From Peribacillus huizhouensis (lineage in GTDB: Bacteria; Bacillota; Bacilli; Bacillales; DSM-1321), in assembly GCF_014138605.1 (NCBI RefSeq), contig NZ_JACJHX010000015.1, positions 1-64,000 on the forward strand: a stretch of DNA of 64,000 bases, written 5' to 3'. Shown in pieces: positions 15,730 to 24,694 of this stretch. A program made the translations under genes and the position numbers. Below the pieces are notes generated by a model, which saw only the letters and a program-made list of their open reading frames with translations, had not been told where the DNA came from and did not search any database. How positions within the stretch are numbered: position 1 is the stretch's first letter; each line of letters opens with the position of its first letter.

Positions 15730-15825
15730 ATGGAAAAAGCACCAAAAGATACACGTGTAATTGTGGGAATGTCAGGCGGAGTCGATTTTTCTGTAGCGGC
15801 AATGCTTTTAAAAAAGCACGAATGA
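15730..15825 (+). pseudogene. mnmA: MnmA (tRNA 2-thiouridylase) N-terminal fragment
   Basis: ATG after aggagggaac gives [20 protein letters not shown] and [11 protein letters not shown], then TGA. It is the ATP-pyrophosphatase N-terminus of MnmA, with the PP-loop SGGVDS altered to SGGVDF. Only 31 of about 370 residues are present. An intact copy is expected elsewhere because the enzyme is widely conserved. Why this scrap lies between two LLM modules is unclear; it may mark a recombination joint. Confidence 0.75.
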
Positions 15826-15854
15826 ACACGATGTAATGTGAAGATTCAAATGTG

Positions 15855-15883
15855 TTGACAACATAAAATGTAATCTTTAATAT
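15855..15883 (+). promoter_or_regulatory. Sigma-A promoter of second LLM module
   Basis: TTGACA (15855-15860), 17-bp spacer, TAATAT (15878-15883), equivalent to the promoter at 13517. The leader to the ATG is about 140 bp and contains ATCGATGAATTTG and a mirrored ctcgat, a possible operator for the ArsR protein. Confidence 0.75.
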
Positions 15884-16025
15884 CTATATATCGAAATAAA
15901 TAGATATAATTAATTATCTAATTTTTTATTGGTAAAGTATCGTAACAACATACATATCGATGAATTTGAATTTCTCGATATAAAAATATTGTTTTATCAA
16001 TAAATAATAATAAAGGAGAAAACAA

Positions 16026-17027
16026 ATGAAAATCAGTGTATTAGATCAAACTCAGTTATTAGAAGGAATTACAGCGGAAGAAGGCTTTGCCCATTCAGTT
16101 GAGTTAGCAAAATATGTTGATAAATTAGGGTACCATCGTTATTGGTTATCAGAGCATCATAGTACAGACGCTTTAGCAGGATCTTCCCCTGAAATTCTTG
16201 CGAGTCATTTGTTGGCTAAAACAGATCATATAAAAGTAGGTACCGGCGGGGTTATGTTACCACACTATAGTGCTTATAAAGTAGCAGAGAATTTTAAGGT
16301 AATGAGTGCACTTGCTACAGGACGTGTAGATATGGGGGTGGGGCGTGCCCCAGGAGGCCACCATTTATCTACGATTGCATTACAAGGTGAAAGAGCTAGA
16401 AATGTAGATATCTTCCCAGATCAAATTGACCAAGTGCTAGAATATCTTGAGGATACGCTACCTGAAAACCATCCTATAAGAGGTTTAGAAACAACGCCAG
16501 TTATTGATAGAAAACCGGAATTATGGATATTAGGTACAAGTAATTCTTCTGCAATTTTAGCAGCAGAAAAAGGATTGCCTTACGCCTTTGCGCAATTTAT
16601 TAACTATCAGCCAGGTGGAATGGAACAAGCGTTGAAGTTATATGTTGATAACTTTACACCATCAAAATATCTAGAGAAACCAAAAGTGTTGGTCACAATG
16701 AAAGTGATAGTAGCAAGCACTGATCAAAAGGCGGAAAAAATAGCTGAAAGTGCGTTGAGGTTTAATTATTATTTACACCGCGGACGACTTACACGTGTAG
16801 TAGATTCAGAAAAAGCATTGTCACATGTAATAAATCCATCTGAAAAACGAGAAATGGAATCTGTCAAAGAAACATATATTATTGGTTCTAAAGAAACTGT
16901 AGCTCAAAAAATAAAGGAATTAACGAATAAGTTTCCGATTGATGAACTAATGGCCATTACACCTATTTATGATTTTGAAGAACGAAAACGCTCCTTTAAA
17001 TTGTTAAAAGAAGCTGTTGGTGAATAA
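16026..17027 (+). CDS. LLM class flavin-dependent oxidoreductase, MsnO8-type (group 1)
   Basis: 333 residues: MKISVLDQTQ, YHRYWLSEHHSTDALAGSSP, HIKVGTGGVMLPHYSAYKVA and RVDMGVGRAPGGHHLST. Further blocks are ELWILGTSNSSAILAAEKGL and FAQFIN, then the C-terminal ETYIIGSKETVAQKIKEL. These are the blocks of the luciferase-like 'group 1' monooxygenases related to MsnO8. Role: FMNH2-dependent oxygenation of an unknown organic substrate. ATG is preceded by aaaggagaaaaca. It is the intact counterpart of the dead gene at 13609 and probably works with the LLM enzyme at 17392 and the SnoaL-like protein downstream in one oxidative pathway. Confidence 0.9.
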   Translation: MKISVLDQTQLLEGITAEEGFAHSVELAKYVDKLGYHRYWLSEHHSTDALAGSSPEILASHLLAKTDHIKVGTGGVMLPHYSAYKVAENFKVMSALATGRVDMGVGRAPGGHHLSTIALQGERARNVDIFPDQIDQVLEYLEDTLPENHPIRGLETTPVIDRKPELWILGTSNSSAILAAEKGLPYAFAQFINYQPGGMEQALKLYVDNFTPSKYLEKPKVLVTMKVIVASTDQKAEKIAESALRFNYYLHRGRLTRVVDSEKALSHVINPSEKREMESVKETYIIGSKETVAQKIKELTNKFPIDELMAITPIYDFEERKRSFKLLKEAVGE

Positions 17028-17106
17028 TCATACTCCTTATCGGCTGGCTTCTGAAGCATAGCGGTAAAATAAATCATAGTTTCTAAATGAAGTGTTTCGT
17101 TTCTAG

Positions 17107-17377
17107 AGATAAGTTAAAAATTTTACATATGCTAAATGAGCCAGAAAAAATTTCCCTCCTCAAGCCCATATCCATAAGAGAGACGATTTCTTTGGAAGGG
17201 TTTGTGTGGGAAATATACAAGATAAGATAGGTCTAGGGGAGTCAACGTCAACTCAATATTTATCATTCTTTCAGCAAAGTGGTCTTTTAGAAATGCATCG
17301 GGCAGTGGACCTATTATCGAAGAAATGAAAAAGCAATTAAACAATTAGAAAGCATTATCGGTAAAAGCCTTTCATAA
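17107..17377 (+). pseudogene. Degenerate second copy of the ArsR regulator
   Basis: Nucleotide sequence follows the gene at 13887 from the DKLKILHMLNEPEK region to the stop (TAA 17375-17377), including the HIHKGDDF-, CVGDIRDKIG- and YYRRNEKAI-equivalent parts. It lacks the start and carries several 1-2 bp deletions that break the frame. In module copy 2 it occupies exactly the place of the intact regulator in copy 1. Confidence 0.85.
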
Positions 17378-17391
17378 ATAGGAGGAATTAT

Positions 17392-18342
17392 ATGAGTCTC
17401 AATCAACATAAGGGATTTAATCGTATGTATCAAAAGGATAAAATGACACTTGGGTTTTTAACACCATTTGAACCAAAGTCGAATTTACTTCCAAAAATGG
17501 AGAATACCGTTAGCCTCGCGTGTAAACTTGAGAAAATGGGGTTTGCGGCAATTTGGCTACGTGATGTTACGATGCAAGATTTAGAATCTGATGATCACGG
17601 ACAACTCTATGATTTATGGATTTATTTAACCTATTTGGCTGCACAGACGAAACATATCGCATTAGGAACATCTAGTGTTGTTCTTCCGTTGCGTCATCCT
17701 GTTCGAGTTGCAAAGGAAGCAACATCTATCGACCGTTTATTCCCTGACCGACTGATTATGGGAGTTGCTTCGGGAGACCGAAAAAAAGATTTTACTGCTT
17801 TAGGAGTAGAGCGGGAAGGAAGAGGAAATCTTTTTCAGGAGAACTTTAGTATCGTTGAACGATTACTGAAGGAAGTGCAGCCAACGATTGATTCTAATCA
17901 GGGAATGATAGATGGAAGAAGTATGAAATTAATTCCAACTCCTGTTACGACCATTCCGACGATGGTGACTGGGTCAAGCCAACAATCAATGGATTGGATT
18001 GCTGAACATGGAGACGGTTGGATTCAATACCCAAGGAATATTGAAGAACAAACCTCTTTAATTCGAAACTATCGTGAATTAGTGGACAAAAAGAACCCAG
18101 GATTATTTAAACCATTTACGCAAACCTTGTATATCGATTTATCGGAAAATCCAAATGAATCCCCAACAGAAATTCCGTTGGGGTATCGATTGGGTAGAAA
18201 TCATTTGTTGGAATTGTTATTTAAATTCAAGGAAATAGGTGTTAATCATTTAGTCTTTGTACCGTATTTTGCTACAAGGCCAATGGATGAAATGATTCAG
18301 GAAATTGGAGAAGAAATTTTACCGCATTTTCCAACACATTAA
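17392..18342 (+). CDS. LLM class flavin-dependent oxidoreductase, BA3436-type (copy 2)
   Basis: 316 residues, paralogue of the product at 14243 and similar from the first residue (MSLNQHKGFNRMYQKDKMTL) to the end (EEILPHFPTH). All luciferase-like blocks are kept: IWLRDVTMQD, LGTSSVVLPLRHPVRVAKEA, RLIMGVASGDRKKDFTALGV and MVTGSSQQSMDWIAEHG. ATG follows aataggaggaatta. Both copies appear intact. The substitutions are spread out and mostly conservative, so the duplicate is under selection or young. Substrate unknown. Confidence 0.9.
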   Translation: MSLNQHKGFNRMYQKDKMTLGFLTPFEPKSNLLPKMENTVSLACKLEKMGFAAIWLRDVTMQDLESDDHGQLYDLWIYLTYLAAQTKHIALGTSSVVLPLRHPVRVAKEATSIDRLFPDRLIMGVASGDRKKDFTALGVEREGRGNLFQENFSIVERLLKEVQPTIDSNQGMIDGRSMKLIPTPVTTIPTMVTGSSQQSMDWIAEHGDGWIQYPRNIEEQTSLIRNYRELVDKKNPGLFKPFTQTLYIDLSENPNESPTEIPLGYRLGRNHLLELLFKFKEIGVNHLVFVPYFATRPMDEMIQEIGEEILPHFPTH

Positions 18343-18394
18343 TATTAATGAAGAAAAAACTATTTTCAGATAAGAAATAGGAGTTAGAACTAGA

Positions 18395-19372
18395 ATGGAA
18401 ACGAACCAAAAGTCTAACACTGTATTTAACAAAGGTGGCTCAAGCCGTGCTGAAATTCAGCAAGTCTTTATAGCTTTTGCTAAGGCACTTGAGGCAAATG
18501 ATGTTTCTACAGTTGAAAGTTATTTTTCACCTGATTCAGAAGCGAAATTTAGCCATTTAGGACAATTTAAAGGGATAGAAGCAATCATAAAAGGTTTGAC
18601 TCATGTTGGACCAAAAGTTGATGTAACAAAATTTAATATAACTAATTCGTACGTTGCGGTAGCCGGAGAAAAGGCGCAACAAAGTGCCTACCTCACAGGG
18701 GTTCTTGCTAACGATATCGGAGAAGGTAAGCTTGACAGCTTTATATTTGGTGGTCATTTTGTTAATACCTATGTCAAAACTATTAAAGGGTGGAAAATTT
18801 CACATCTCCGGTTCGAGCTCGATTGGCAAAGTGGCAAAAGTAGTTATGTGAAAGATTGGAAGTTAGCTGATGGAGCGGTTGGTTGGCATCCGAAAACAGT
18901 TACACCAACTATCCTAAGTAAGTTAGATGCGCCTTGGCGAGTTTTTCCTAACCCGGATGAACAAGGTACAGATGAAGAGCAAATAGCTGAAACATATATT
19001 CGCTATTCATGGGCATTGGATCAAGCTGACTTTAGCTTATTGACAACTGTATTTACAGAGGATGCAAAAGCGGACATGTCTCCATTTGGTCTAATGGATG
19101 GACGACAGGAAATTGTTAGCTTATTGAAAATCTTGCGTTCAGGTCACCCTTATATGCAACATGCAGCCACAAACTTTCGTGTGAAGGTTACAGGAGATAC
19201 TGCGACATTGGATATCTATCGTGTTGTACCGTTCCTTCCTACTAAAGAAACCTTAGATGCTCCAATATTTGGTGCCCGATATGAAAGCCGATTACGACGA
19301 GAAAATGGGGTTTGGAAGTTTGAGTGGCTTCATTATATTCCAGGTTGGCTTCAAGGTGAAGAAGGTATGTGA
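18395..19372 (+). CDS. Double NTF2-like (SnoaL-type) protein
   Basis: 325 residues with two repeats of the SnoaL/NTF2 cone fold. The first spans about residues 20-150 (AEIQQVFIAFAKALEANDVS, YFSPDSEAKFSHLGQFKGIE) and the second about 190-315 (IAETYIRYSWALDQADFSLL, VFTEDAKADMSPFGLMDGRQ). Each has the typical first helix, DxxxL and buried acidic pocket pattern. Family members include small-molecule isomerases, dehydratases and cyclases as well as ligand-binding proteins. Position 52 bp after an LLM oxidoreductase suggests it processes that enzyme's substrate or product. Ribosome binding site aaataggagttag. No transmembrane or export signal. Confidence 0.82.
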   Translation: METNQKSNTVFNKGGSSRAEIQQVFIAFAKALEANDVSTVESYFSPDSEAKFSHLGQFKGIEAIIKGLTHVGPKVDVTKFNITNSYVAVAGEKAQQSAYLTGVLANDIGEGKLDSFIFGGHFVNTYVKTIKGWKISHLRFELDWQSGKSSYVKDWKLADGAVGWHPKTVTPTILSKLDAPWRVFPNPDEQGTDEEQIAETYIRYSWALDQADFSLLTTVFTEDAKADMSPFGLMDGRQEIVSLLKILRSGHPYMQHAATNFRVKVTGDTATLDIYRVVPFLPTKETLDAPIFGARYESRLRRENGVWKFEWLHYIPGWLQGEEGM

Positions 19373-19778
19373 ACACAAAATATGTTTCAATGTGGGACGA
19401 TGTAGAAATTGGAAGAGCTGATTTACACCTCATTGTTCTGACACTTAATCTTTTATTTAAGAGATTTTTATAGTGGAAGGTCTGTTAAGTTGGCCATAAT
19501 GTTCATCCTTTCAATTCAATAATATAACTGAATAAAGAAAAGGTTAATGTGAAAACATCAGGAAGATTGAAGAATAATATTTAAAAATAGTAGTCTTAGA
19601 AGTCTAAGATGTAAAGTATAATTTGCAACGTTCCAATATAAATGTAGAAAAATATCTTATTTCCTTAAAATATGTATTCATAAATAGCAGTGCATATAAA
19701 CAGTAAGCTTTGGTCTAGATAGGAATTAGTATAGGCCGTTTCTAATCTAAAAGTACTGATGTTGGGTGGAGTATTGTT
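19373..19778. other. Intergenic, AT-rich
   Basis: No gene, repeat or clear terminator; the end carries the ribosome binding site (ggtggag) of the next gene. Confidence 0.5.
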
Positions 19779-20039
19779 ATGAACGAAATACAAGAGCAAA
19801 TTATCAATAAAACTGATTTGCATTTTTTTAGATATTGCCAAGAGCAGTTTGGAATAAATCGAGGGGTTTATAACACCATTGAACAGTGGTTTTATAATAA
19901 GGAAGTTCAGGAAATTGCATATAGAAGGAAATTTGTTCTTCGTTTTCTTAAGCACGTATACGGTGATGAAAAGGGGTCCGGAAAATTTTTGGATGAAGGA
20001 TTAGTAAGTAGACTTCATAAGTTCTGGAAAAAAGAATGA
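19779..20039 (+). CDS. Hypothetical 86-residue protein
   Basis: ATG 7 nt after gggtggag. The product MNEIQEQIINKTDLHFFRYC ... VYNTIEQWFYNKEVQEIAYRRKFVLRFLKHVYG ... LHKFWKKE is basic, helical and aromatic-rich with no signal or membrane segment. I do not recognise a family. The strong ribosome binding site and coherent amphipathic composition support a real gene. Stand-alone. Confidence 0.55.
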   Translation: MNEIQEQIINKTDLHFFRYCQEQFGINRGVYNTIEQWFYNKEVQEIAYRRKFVLRFLKHVYGDEKGSGKFLDEGLVSRLHKFWKKE

Positions 20040-20239
20040 TAGATTAAACGATTCACTTTTATTAATAACCTTACCTTAACTTAATAAAAGGCGAACTTCT
20101 TATTTTGGTTCCATCAATCATTATAAAGCTTTGTAGCAATTTGAACAGTTGCTTGCTAGCGTAAAAGCAAAAATCTAAATTATTGTAAAACTATCATTAG
20201 TTATAAAATTAAAATTCGTTATTTTATAAGGAGTTATTC

Positions 20240-20668
20240 ATGAAAATATTATTTTATTTATTAGCCCTAGTAGCAGGTGCTTCATTAAGTATTGAAGGTG
20301 CAATAGGGGGAACATTAGGACGAAATATAGGAGCGATAGAAACAACCTTATTTATGTTTGCTATAGGGTTTATGACAATCCTATTAATTACGTTGTTCTT
20401 TGGTAAAGGTGATTTAAGCCAGACGTTCAAAGTACCAAAGTGGAAATTGCTTGGTGGTAGTTTAGGAAGTTTCTATAATCTGATGCTAGTCATTAGTGTG
20501 CCAATCGTTGGAGTAGGAATTTCAGTTATTGCTGCTCTTGTTGGGCAGATCGTTATGAGTACAATGATAGAACATCGTGGGTGGCTCGGATCTTCCCAAA
20601 TTAAATTCAATAAAAATAAAGGTATTGCGATTATATTATTAGCTGTATCGCTCTATCTTGTATATTAA
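20240..20668 (+). CDS. DMT-superfamily half-transporter (YdcZ/DUF606), subunit 1
   Basis: 142 residues, four or five membrane spans. Family signature at the start: LLALVAGASLSIEGAIGGTLGRNIGAIETTLFMF. YdcZ proteins are half-size EamA-type transporters and are often encoded as pairs that form antiparallel dimers. Substrate unknown (export of small metabolites proposed for the superfamily). ATG follows aaggagttatt. The second half-gene starts 15 bp after its stop, so a heterodimer is likely. It has an unusually high proportion of Gly/Ile/Leu as expected for this family. Confidence 0.88.
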   Translation: MKILFYLLALVAGASLSIEGAIGGTLGRNIGAIETTLFMFAIGFMTILLITLFFGKGDLSQTFKVPKWKLLGGSLGSFYNLMLVISVPIVGVGISVIAALVGQIVMSTMIEHRGWLGSSQIKFNKNKGIAIILLAVSLYLVY

Positions 20669-20683
20669 AGGGAGAGGTATGTT

Positions 20684-21157
20684 ATGAGTATTCTTATTAT
20701 TATTCTTACGCTTATATCCGGAGCAGTTTTAGCAACTCAGGCCCCAATTAATGCAGCTTTTGCTGCAAAAGCTGGATCGTTGGAAAGTACATTGGTTAAC
20801 TACTTCTTTGGAACTGTAATCATGGTGATTGTAGTTGTTCTATTTGGTAAGGTAGATATGATTGCTATTTCTGAAGCACCGACTTGGCAGCTTTTATGTA
20901 CGTTTTTTGGGTTAATTTATGTATTACTATCAATTATTACTGTTCCAAAAATTGGAGTAAGTGCTGTTGTTATTTCGGTTATTATTGGTCAATTAGTAAC
21001 TGGCATGGTGATTGATAACTTTGGATGGTTTGGAAATACGGTCATTCATTTTGAAATCAAACGTTTAGCAGGTTTAGTACTTATGTTTATAGCACTTTAT
21101 TTTACATTGAAAACTGAACCTGAAACGCAAGGGGCTCAAGAATATAAAGCGGCATAA
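20684..21157 (+). CDS. DMT-superfamily half-transporter (YdcZ/DUF606), subunit 2
   Basis: 157 residues paralogous to the preceding protein. It has the same opening (LISGAVLATQAPINAAFAAK, AGSLESTLVNYFFGTVIMVI) and the same C-terminal pattern (VISVIIGQLVTGMVIDNFGWFG), plus a polar tail TEPETQGAQEYKAA. Ribosome binding site gggagaggtatgtt. It lies 15 bp behind its partner and is surely co-transcribed. Together they give the eight to ten spans of one EamA-type carrier. Confidence 0.88.
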   Translation: MSILIIILTLISGAVLATQAPINAAFAAKAGSLESTLVNYFFGTVIMVIVVVLFGKVDMIAISEAPTWQLLCTFFGLIYVLLSIITVPKIGVSAVVISVIIGQLVTGMVIDNFGWFGNTVIHFEIKRLAGLVLMFIALYFTLKTEPETQGAQEYKAA

Positions 21158-21355
21158 TGGTTCGAGGCATAAAAGAACTAAAAAGTGAATTAGGGGAAAA
21201 GGAAAGAGCGGCTATAGCTGGAGTGAACTCCAGATCAAGAGTATAAATAAATTATTCGATCTAAATTCTTCTTCAACATTCTGGTCCTATATGGAAAAAC
21301 TTCATATGGGGGTGCTGCCGACAAAACGCGGATATTATACGCTAAGCAGATTAAC
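21158..21355 (+). other. Unrecognised coding-like remnant
   Basis: Two short pieces in different frames: MVRGIKELKSELGEKERAAI (from about 21156) and LFDLNSSSTFWSYMEKLHMG-VLPTKRGYYTLSRLT up to the TAA at about 21355. They look like one protein broken by a frameshift. No family recognised and no start for the second piece. Confidence 0.3.
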
Positions 21356-21356
21356 C

Positions 21357-21398
21357 TAAAAAAGTCGGATTCCTTCTGCGTAAAGGAACCGACTTTTT
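21357..21398. terminator. Bidirectional terminator
   Basis: AAAAGTCGGATTCCTT / AAGGAACCGACTTTTT stem with A- and T-runs on its two sides, between the plus-strand YdcZ pair and the minus-strand paiB. Confidence 0.85.
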
Positions 21399-21446
21399 AG
21401 TTTGTTTTGTTAATCGAAGCACCCGTTTATGCAGTATCTTTCAAGG

Positions 21447-22058
21447 TTATTTTTTTAGATTAGCCTTCATTAATAATGAAATCTTTTGCTCATCTGTGTT
21501 TGAAAACTGTTCCAGTTGAGTAACGATTAACTCTTGTCTCTGCAATGGATGGTTTTGACTTAACTTTGCTTTCCCTTCTATTTTGTTGATTTTTATTTTA
21601 AATCCTTGAACTCCTTTGTTCATACCAGCAAGAAACTCGGCATCTATATCTTGCAAACTGTATGAACTGTCAGGAGCTTCGTATTTAAATACCATATCAT
21701 GTAAGGAGCCCGTTAACTCATGTTCATCCTCTAATAGTTCGACTTCTCCGTAAACATGAACGGTCACATAATTCCATGTCGGTACTGCTTTATTTGTCTC
21801 ATACCAAGATGGAGAAATATAACAATGCGGACCATGAAAAATTGCTAAAACGGTTTGATTTTTGATATCATTCCACTGAGGATTAGGACGAGCAAAATGT
21901 CCATATAAGTATGAATGATCCTTGTTCAAAATTAACGGTAAATGAGTCGCAAAAGGCATTCCATTGTGTTGAGAAAAAAGAGTCGCAAAACTATGTTCCT
22001 TCATAATGTCGAAGGCAAGTGTTTCGTCTTTAATTTTAAAATGTGCAGGAATATACAT
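21447..22058 (-). CDS. paiB: FMN-binding negative transcriptional regulator PaiB-type
   Basis: 203 residues from the ATG at 22058, chosen because gagaggag lies just upstream; the frame is open 30 codons further without a ribosome binding site. [71 protein letters not shown]-type block ([18 protein letters not shown]) and [17 protein letters not shown] are the PaiB signature. The fold is a split-barrel flavin-binding domain. In B. subtilis PaiB represses sporulation and protease genes. Its usual partner gene paiA (a polyamine acetyltransferase) is not next to it here. Convergent to the YdcZ pair. Confidence 0.92.
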   Translation of the reverse strand: MYIPAHFKIKDETLAFDIMKEHSFATLFSQHNGMPFATHLPLILNKDHSYLYGHFARPNPQWNDIKNQTVLAIFHGPHCYISPSWYETNKAVPTWNYVTVHVYGEVELLEDEHELTGSLHDMVFKYEAPDSSYSLQDIDAEFLAGMNKGVQGFKIKINKIEGKAKLSQNHPLQRQELIVTQLEQFSNTDEQKISLLMKANLKK

Positions 22059-22252
22059 ATTTTTTCTCCTCTCAGAATCTTTTCTTATCATTAAATTTAT
22101 GATTTCTCTATAAGATAGCCGTTTTTTTACCATGATCCTCTTTATCAATGACTACTTCTTCATCTAATACAATTCTCATTCCATAGACTATATGCCCTAC
22201 GATACATCCTTTTTCATATATAATTATTTAACTATCTCAATTGAACATGTAA

Positions 22253-23155
22253 TTAGTTTTTCTCTGATACAGATCTGATTTTTGATACGGGAGCATTTTT
22301 TCCTAATATTACAGAAATAACAACAATCACTGCTATTACAAGAGTGAAAAATGTGATGGATTCATCTAGAAATACTGTTGCAAATAGAATCATTAAAAAT
22401 GGTTGTAAGTATTGAAGCTGACTCACTCTTGCTATTCCACCCATAGCCATTCCGCTATACCAAGCAACATATGCTAGAAATTGACTAACAACTGCGAGAT
22501 AAATAAAACTGACCCAAGCTTGTATAGGGGCATGGAGCATTTCAGTTGTAAGGTTTAGTCCAACTGGAATGATGAAAAATGGAGCACCGATCATAATTGC
22601 CCAAGCAATCACTTGCCAACTACCTAATTCTTTCGCTAACTTCCCACCTTCTGCATAACTAAGTCCAAGTATAATTACTGCTGCGAGTATTGCTAAATCG
22701 GCAAATTGTAATTGACCGAATCCGAGATGCAGTGCATACATAATAACAGCTAAAGAACCGATTATACTTGAAATCCAGAATTTGCGAGAAGGGATTTCAC
22801 CTGCTCTAAACATAGCAAAGCCGGATGTTGATAATGGTAACAGGGCCAATTCCACAGCTCCATGGGAAACAGGCAAGGAATTCATTGCCCAGGAAGTGAG
22901 GAGTGGAAATCCTAAAACTGCACCAACAGCAACAATAAGTAGACTTTTGAATTGGCGAGGAGAAGGAAGCTTTTCTTTTCGAATAATAAATATCACAGCT
23001 ACTAAAATTGCAGCAACAACCGTTCTTCCTAAACCGACGACCGTAGTCCCAAAGTACTCTACAGCAATATTTGTAGAAGGAAGTGTTAAGCTAAAACAAA
23101 TTACACCTACTAATCCCAACAATAATCCAAATTTCTCTCTGGTTTCTCTCGGCAT
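22253..23155 (-). CDS. EamA/DMT-family exporter
   Basis: 300 residues with ten hydrophobic segments in two EamA halves (about 8-140 and 150-285). The typical end-of-half patterns are present, e.g. SQLQYLQPFLMILFATVFLD then ESITFF before the last span. DMT carriers export amino acids or other small metabolites. It is transcribed away from a MocR regulator with three GTACC-type operator sites between them, so it is most likely the regulator's target. Such MocR-exporter pairs usually deal with amino acids or vitamin B6-related compounds; the substrate is not shown here. The N-terminal MPRETREK is cytoplasmic. Confidence 0.88.
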   Translation of the reverse strand: MPRETREKFGLLLGLVGVICFSLTLPSTNIAVEYFGTTVVGLGRTVVAAILVAVIFIIRKEKLPSPRQFKSLLIVAVGAVLGFPLLTSWAMNSLPVSHGAVELALLPLSTSGFAMFRAGEIPSRKFWISSIIGSLAVIMYALHLGFGQLQFADLAILAAVIILGLSYAEGGKLAKELGSWQVIAWAIMIGAPFFIIPVGLNLTTEMLHAPIQAWVSFIYLAVVSQFLAYVAWYSGMAMGGIARVSQLQYLQPFLMILFATVFLDESITFFTLVIAVIVVISVILGKNAPVSKIRSVSEKN

Positions 23156-23184
23156 CTTATCCTACCTACCTTTTTACTTCGTAT

Positions 23185-23296
23185 TATATCTGTACCATTT
23201 TCTACTTTTCTAAAAAACAGTTCTGATATAATTAAAATATTAATTGGTACAGGATATAAAAATAAACCATTTATTTACCTATCTGTACCGGTACAG
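23185..23296. promoter_or_regulatory. Divergent promoter with three MocR operator sites
   Basis: CTGTACCA (23191-23198), TGGTACAG (23245-23252, inverted) and the perfect palindrome CTGTACCGGTACAG (23283-23296). The first directly abuts a minus-strand -10 (TATAAT, complement of 23185-23190) of the exporter; the last lies in the leader of the regulator gene. The layout allows control of both genes by the regulator. Confidence 0.75.
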
Positions 23297-23314
23297 TTGA
23301 AGGAGGATCCATGT

Positions 23315-24694
23315 ATGAGCTCAAAATATATCGAGATTATGGAAGAAATTAAGCTTCGGCTAGCAGACGGGGCGCTTATTGCAGGGAGTAAACTACCTTC
23401 TGTTCGTCAGATGTCTGAGCATTTTTCATGTAGCAAAAATACAGTAATTAAAGCATACGAGGAACTAGAAAAAGAACATTTAATTTATTCTGTTCCTAAA
23501 AGTGGCTACTTTGTTGTGAATGAATTTCAAATTGCGACGAATGAAAATGACGTGATTGATTTCTTGTCTGCTGGTCCAGATAAAAATGTTATGCCTTATG
23601 TTGAATTTCAACATTGTATGAATCAAGCAATTGAACAATATAAAGAGGAACTTTTTACATACTCTGATCAACAAGGGCTTTACACATTACGAGTACAGGT
23701 AGTGAAATATTTGCAGAATCTACAGGTGTTTACTCAACCTGAGAGAGTAGTCGTTGTATCTGGCTCGCAGCAAGCCCTGAATTTATTAGTTTCAATGCCG
23801 TTTCCAAATGGAAAAAATAACATTCTAATTGAGCAGCCTACTTATTTCGGATTCATTGAGTCTATCAATCTGCACCAAGCTACTACTTTTGGAATTGAGT
23901 TATCGATGGAAGGGATTGATTTTGATCGTCTGGAATATATTTTCCGAAATAATGATATTAAATTTTTCTATATTATTCCAAGATTTCACAATCCACTTGG
24001 ACATTGTTACTCGAATAGCGAAAAGAAAAAAATCGTTGAGTTAGCTGAAAAATACGATGTGTATATAGTTGAAGATGATTTTTTAGGAGACCTTGACCCA
24101 AATCCTAAATCAGATCCCTTGTTTTCATTTGATCCTTCTGGAAGAGTAATTTATATTAAAAGCTTTTCGAAAATTTTTCTTCCAGGGTTAAGGATTGCTA
24201 CTGTGGTTCTTCCTACATTAATGATTAACAATTTTTTACGATATAAATTTAGTTCGGATTTTAATAGTTCAGCACTTTCTCAAGGTGCGCTTGAAATATA
24301 TTTAAAAAGCGGCATGTTTAATAGCCATCTCAAAAAAGTAAAAGAGGTATACCGTACTAAAATGCACATCCTTCAAGAAGCGTGTGAATTATTGCTACCA
24401 GCTAATACTCACTTTTCTAAACCAACTTCAGGATTCTATCTATCCATTAGTTTGCCAGAGAATGTAACAGCAAAACAGGTAGCCCATATGCTAAACGAGC
24501 AGCATATATATGTTGATGATGCCTCTAGAATGTTTTTACCAGAATATAAAAAGGAAAATCTCCTTCGAATATGCATCTCTCAAGTGAACGAGAGTCAAAT
24601 TAAACTAGGGGTAGAGCGTTTGGCTCACTGTATTGCTTTAATTGACAGTAGAAAAAATTATAGTACTCCATGGGTAAGTTTATATAGAGGGTAG
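23315..24694 (+). CDS. MocR-type (GntR/aminotransferase) transcriptional regulator
   Basis: 459 residues from the ATG at 23315, 8 nt after aaggagg; an upstream TTG overlaps that site and is rejected. N-terminal GntR winged helix (LRLADGALIAGSKLPSVRQM, FSCSKNTVIKAYEELEKEHL; about 1-70). A linker leads to a fold-type I aminotransferase domain with SGSQQALNLL, PRFHNPLGHC, EDDFLGDL and the PLP lysine in SFSKIFLPGLR (Lys about 286). MocR regulators use PLP adducts of amino acids as signals. Divergent from the DMT exporter with operator sites in between, so it likely controls that gene and itself. Confidence 0.92.
   Translation: MSSKYIEIMEEIKLRLADGALIAGSKLPSVRQMSEHFSCSKNTVIKAYEELEKEHLIYSVPKSGYFVVNEFQIATNENDVIDFLSAGPDKNVMPYVEFQHCMNQAIEQYKEELFTYSDQQGLYTLRVQVVKYLQNLQVFTQPERVVVVSGSQQALNLLVSMPFPNGKNNILIEQPTYFGFIESINLHQATTFGIELSMEGIDFDRLEYIFRNNDIKFFYIIPRFHNPLGHCYSNSEKKKIVELAEKYDVYIVEDDFLGDLDPNPKSDPLFSFDPSGRVIYIKSFSKIFLPGLRIATVVLPTLMINNFLRYKFSSDFNSSALSQGALEIYLKSGMFNSHLKKVKEVYRTKMHILQEACELLLPANTHFSKPTSGFYLSISLPENVTAKQVAHMLNEQHIYVDDASRMFLPEYKKENLLRICISQVNESQIKLGVERLAHCIALIDSRKNYSTPWVSLYRG

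Noticed and set aside
22782-23213. 143-codon plus-strand frame
   Set aside because: Antisense to the DMT exporter; its hydrophobic end is the complement of a membrane protein.
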